In this document: in pieces, positions 33,480-34,813 of the stretch
Layout: each line of letters begins with the position of its first letter
Numbering within the stretch: the stretch's first letter is position 1
Assembly (NCBI GenBank): GCA_025057675.1
Contig: JANWVE010000008.1
Coordinates: forward strand, 1-34,813
Length of the DNA stretch: 34,813 bases
Direction of reading: 5' to 3'
DNA from: Bacteroidia bacterium
GTDB lineage: Bacteria > Bacteroidota > Bacteroidia > JANWVE01
Translations under genes and position numbers: made by a program
Notes under the pieces: generated by a model
The model's input: only the letters and a program-made list of their open reading frames with translations
Database searches by the model: none
Told to the model about the DNA's origin: nothing

Positions 33480-34813
33480 ATGAAGCAACATAAAAGCATA
33501 ATAATACCAGGCTTAGCGCTGCTCTTGGTGGGTTGCTTTTTTTACCTTGATAACATCAAGGAAGGCGTACAGTTTGTGCCAAAGAAAGCAAATAAGCTTA
33601 AGAAAGCCCAAAGAATAGATGGGGCAATTGAGTTCTGGAAGCAAATACGTAATAACGAGATTACAGGTGAGATACCTCATGGCGCATACCAGAGAGCTTA
33701 CGAACAAATGGCTATGTACAGCCGAGCAAACAAAACTGACGCTCTCAATATAAATTGGGAAAATATTGGCCCTACAAATATGGCAGGGCGAGTACGTGGT
33801 ATTATGGTTGACCCGGACCACCCAAATCGTGTTTATGCAGGTTCGGTGTCAGGAGGTCTATATCGTAGTGATAATAGCGGAAACAATTGGTATCCTGTAC
33901 ATGTACCTGAGGCAAATTCTAATCACGCTATTACTTGGATTGCCAAAGATGTATTTACTAAAACCTATTACTATGGTACCGGTGAATATCGTTTTGATAC
34001 AAATGTAGGACCTGGAGAACCTGACTTTTCTATGTATAGAGGTAATGGCCTATACCGATCTACAGATGGATTTAACTTTGAATGGATGCCTTCAACAAAT
34101 CCTAACACTACTGTAACCACAGACCCATGGTATGCTGCCTATTGTGTACATAGAATACTCTGTCATCCTGATAGTGCAGGAGTAATTTACGTAGCTACAA
34201 ATAGAGGACTACTCCGTTCAGGAGATGGAGGAAATACTTGGAAAAGAATGACCGTAAGATTACCTGTGTCTGCTTCCCAGATCGTACCTGTACCCGATAT
34301 AGAATACAAGAAAGGCGACTCCGTTATGTACTTTACAGTACGATATCCCACGTCTGTATGTCGATTAAATAAACTAAACTACAATACGCAACAAGTTTAC
34401 CAAACTAACCTACCTAATCAAATAGGGTCAGGTAGGACAGAGATAGCACTCTCTGATGACAAACAAACCATCTACGCTATTACCGTATCTAACGCTACCT
34501 GGGATCATACAGGTATTTACAGGCATACCAATAGAGGAATAGGTAGCGCGGCTACATGGCAGCAAATTGGTCCTGGCGAAACCCCTGCTTTTGACCTAAT
34601 GGGTCCCTTTAACCAAGGTTTTTATGACGTATCTTTTGAAGTAACTCCCCAACAGAAAGATAGTACAGAAATACTTTTTGTAGGTGGAATTGACTTGTGG
34701 CGATGGAGCTTGAGTAGAGGTTGGGAAAAAATATCCCAGTGGAATATTCCTAACCAATACTGGTATAATCCCAAATCCTTCGGCTTTAAGTACGAATACA
34801 TTCATGCGGACCA
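33480..34813 (+). CDS. BNR/sortilin-type beta-propeller lipoprotein, truncated by window edge
   Basis: The frame opens at an ATG and runs 444 codons to the window end. Residues 1-19 form a lipoprotein signal (LLLVGC, Cys19). After a linker come repeated propeller blades with Asp-box-like motifs: GGLYRSDNSGNNWYPV, NGLYRSTDGFNFEWMP and RGLLRSGDGGNTWKRM, each preceded by a PDHPNRVYAGS or HPDSAGVIYVAT strand. This is the sortilin/VPS10-BNR pattern of many Bacteroidota surface proteins, often 900 or more residues with a T9SS tail. Glycan or protein binding is usual; catalysis cannot be judged from the part seen. Transcription is probably independent of the glycosyltransferase gene 103 bp upstream. 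Confidence 0.85.
   Translation, partial: MKQHKSIIIPGLALLLVGCFFYLDNIKEGVQFVPKKANKLKKAQRIDGAIEFWKQIRNNEITGEIPHGAYQRAYEQMAMYSRANKTDALNINWENIGPTNMAGRVRGIMVDPDHPNRVYAGSVSGGLYRSDNSGNNWYPVHVPEANSNHAITWIAKDVFTKTYYYGTGEYRFDTNVGPGEPDFSMYRGNGLYRSTDGFNFEWMPSTNPNTTVTTDPWYAAYCVHRILCHPDSAGVIYVATNRGLLRSGDGGNTWKRMTVRLPVSASQIVPVPDIEYKKGDSVMYFTVRYPTSVCRLNKLNYNTQQVYQTNLPNQIGSGRTEIALSDDKQTIYAITVSNATWDHTGIYRHTNRGIGSAATWQQIGPGETPAFDLMGPFNQGFYDVSFEVTPQQKDSTEILFVGGIDLWRWSLSRGWEKISQWNIPNQYWYNPKSFGFKYEYIHAD

Overview
The window looks like chromosome of an uncultured or little-studied member of the Bacteroidota. Supporting signs are low-GC coding DNA, no Shine-Dalgarno sequences, TAnnTTTG-type -7 promoter boxes, a type IX secretion (T9SS) C-terminal sorting domain on a secreted M14 peptidase, delta-60/DUF5122 and BNR-type beta-propeller secreted proteins, a fused alpha/beta 2-oxoacid dehydrogenase E1, and a bactofilin. 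No rRNA, tRNA, CRISPR array, transposase, integrase or phage gene was found.

Layout: a truncated secreted propeller protein (1-828, -); a two-domain FKBP prolyl isomerase (+); bactofilin and trmD (-); a long leftward respiratory operon (16127 down to 5354); a 1178-residue multi-domain flavoprotein (+); an outer-membrane barrel-like protein (-); a secreted M14 carboxypeptidase followed by two small membrane-protein genes (+); a 2-oxoacid dehydrogenase E1 (-); an ArnT-like glycosyltransferase (+); and a truncated BNR/sortilin-type propeller lipoprotein (+).

The respiratory operon encodes, in transcription order, a 2x[4Fe-4S] ferredoxin, a Rieske protein, a cytochrome b6-like subunit, a subunit IV-like protein, a 1015-residue membrane-anchored octaheme cytochrome c with a coiled-coil stalk, a cupredoxin-like lipoprotein, a cbb3-type catalytic subunit and a fused CcoO/CcoP-like triheme cytochrome. 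It reads as a self-contained menaquinol-to-oxygen chain: a bc complex wired through many hemes to a cbb3-type oxidase. A textbook intrinsic terminator ends it.

The most striking feature is non-coding. Eight copies of one structured element (seven of 574-623 bp, one short copy of 357 bp; about 4.6 kb, 13% of the window) sit between genes. Each has GC-rich hairpin-forming ends that start GGGCGTG and end with the reverse complement. The AT-rich core is built from units of roughly 40 bp with ACCTTGT/ACAAGGT stems around a TTGA..TCAA heart. Stems change between copies on both arms together, so pairing is kept while sequence drifts or is swapped. All seven places where gene direction switches carry exactly one full-length copy; the only short copy lies in a co-directional gap. 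I know of no described system that matches this, but I could not search.
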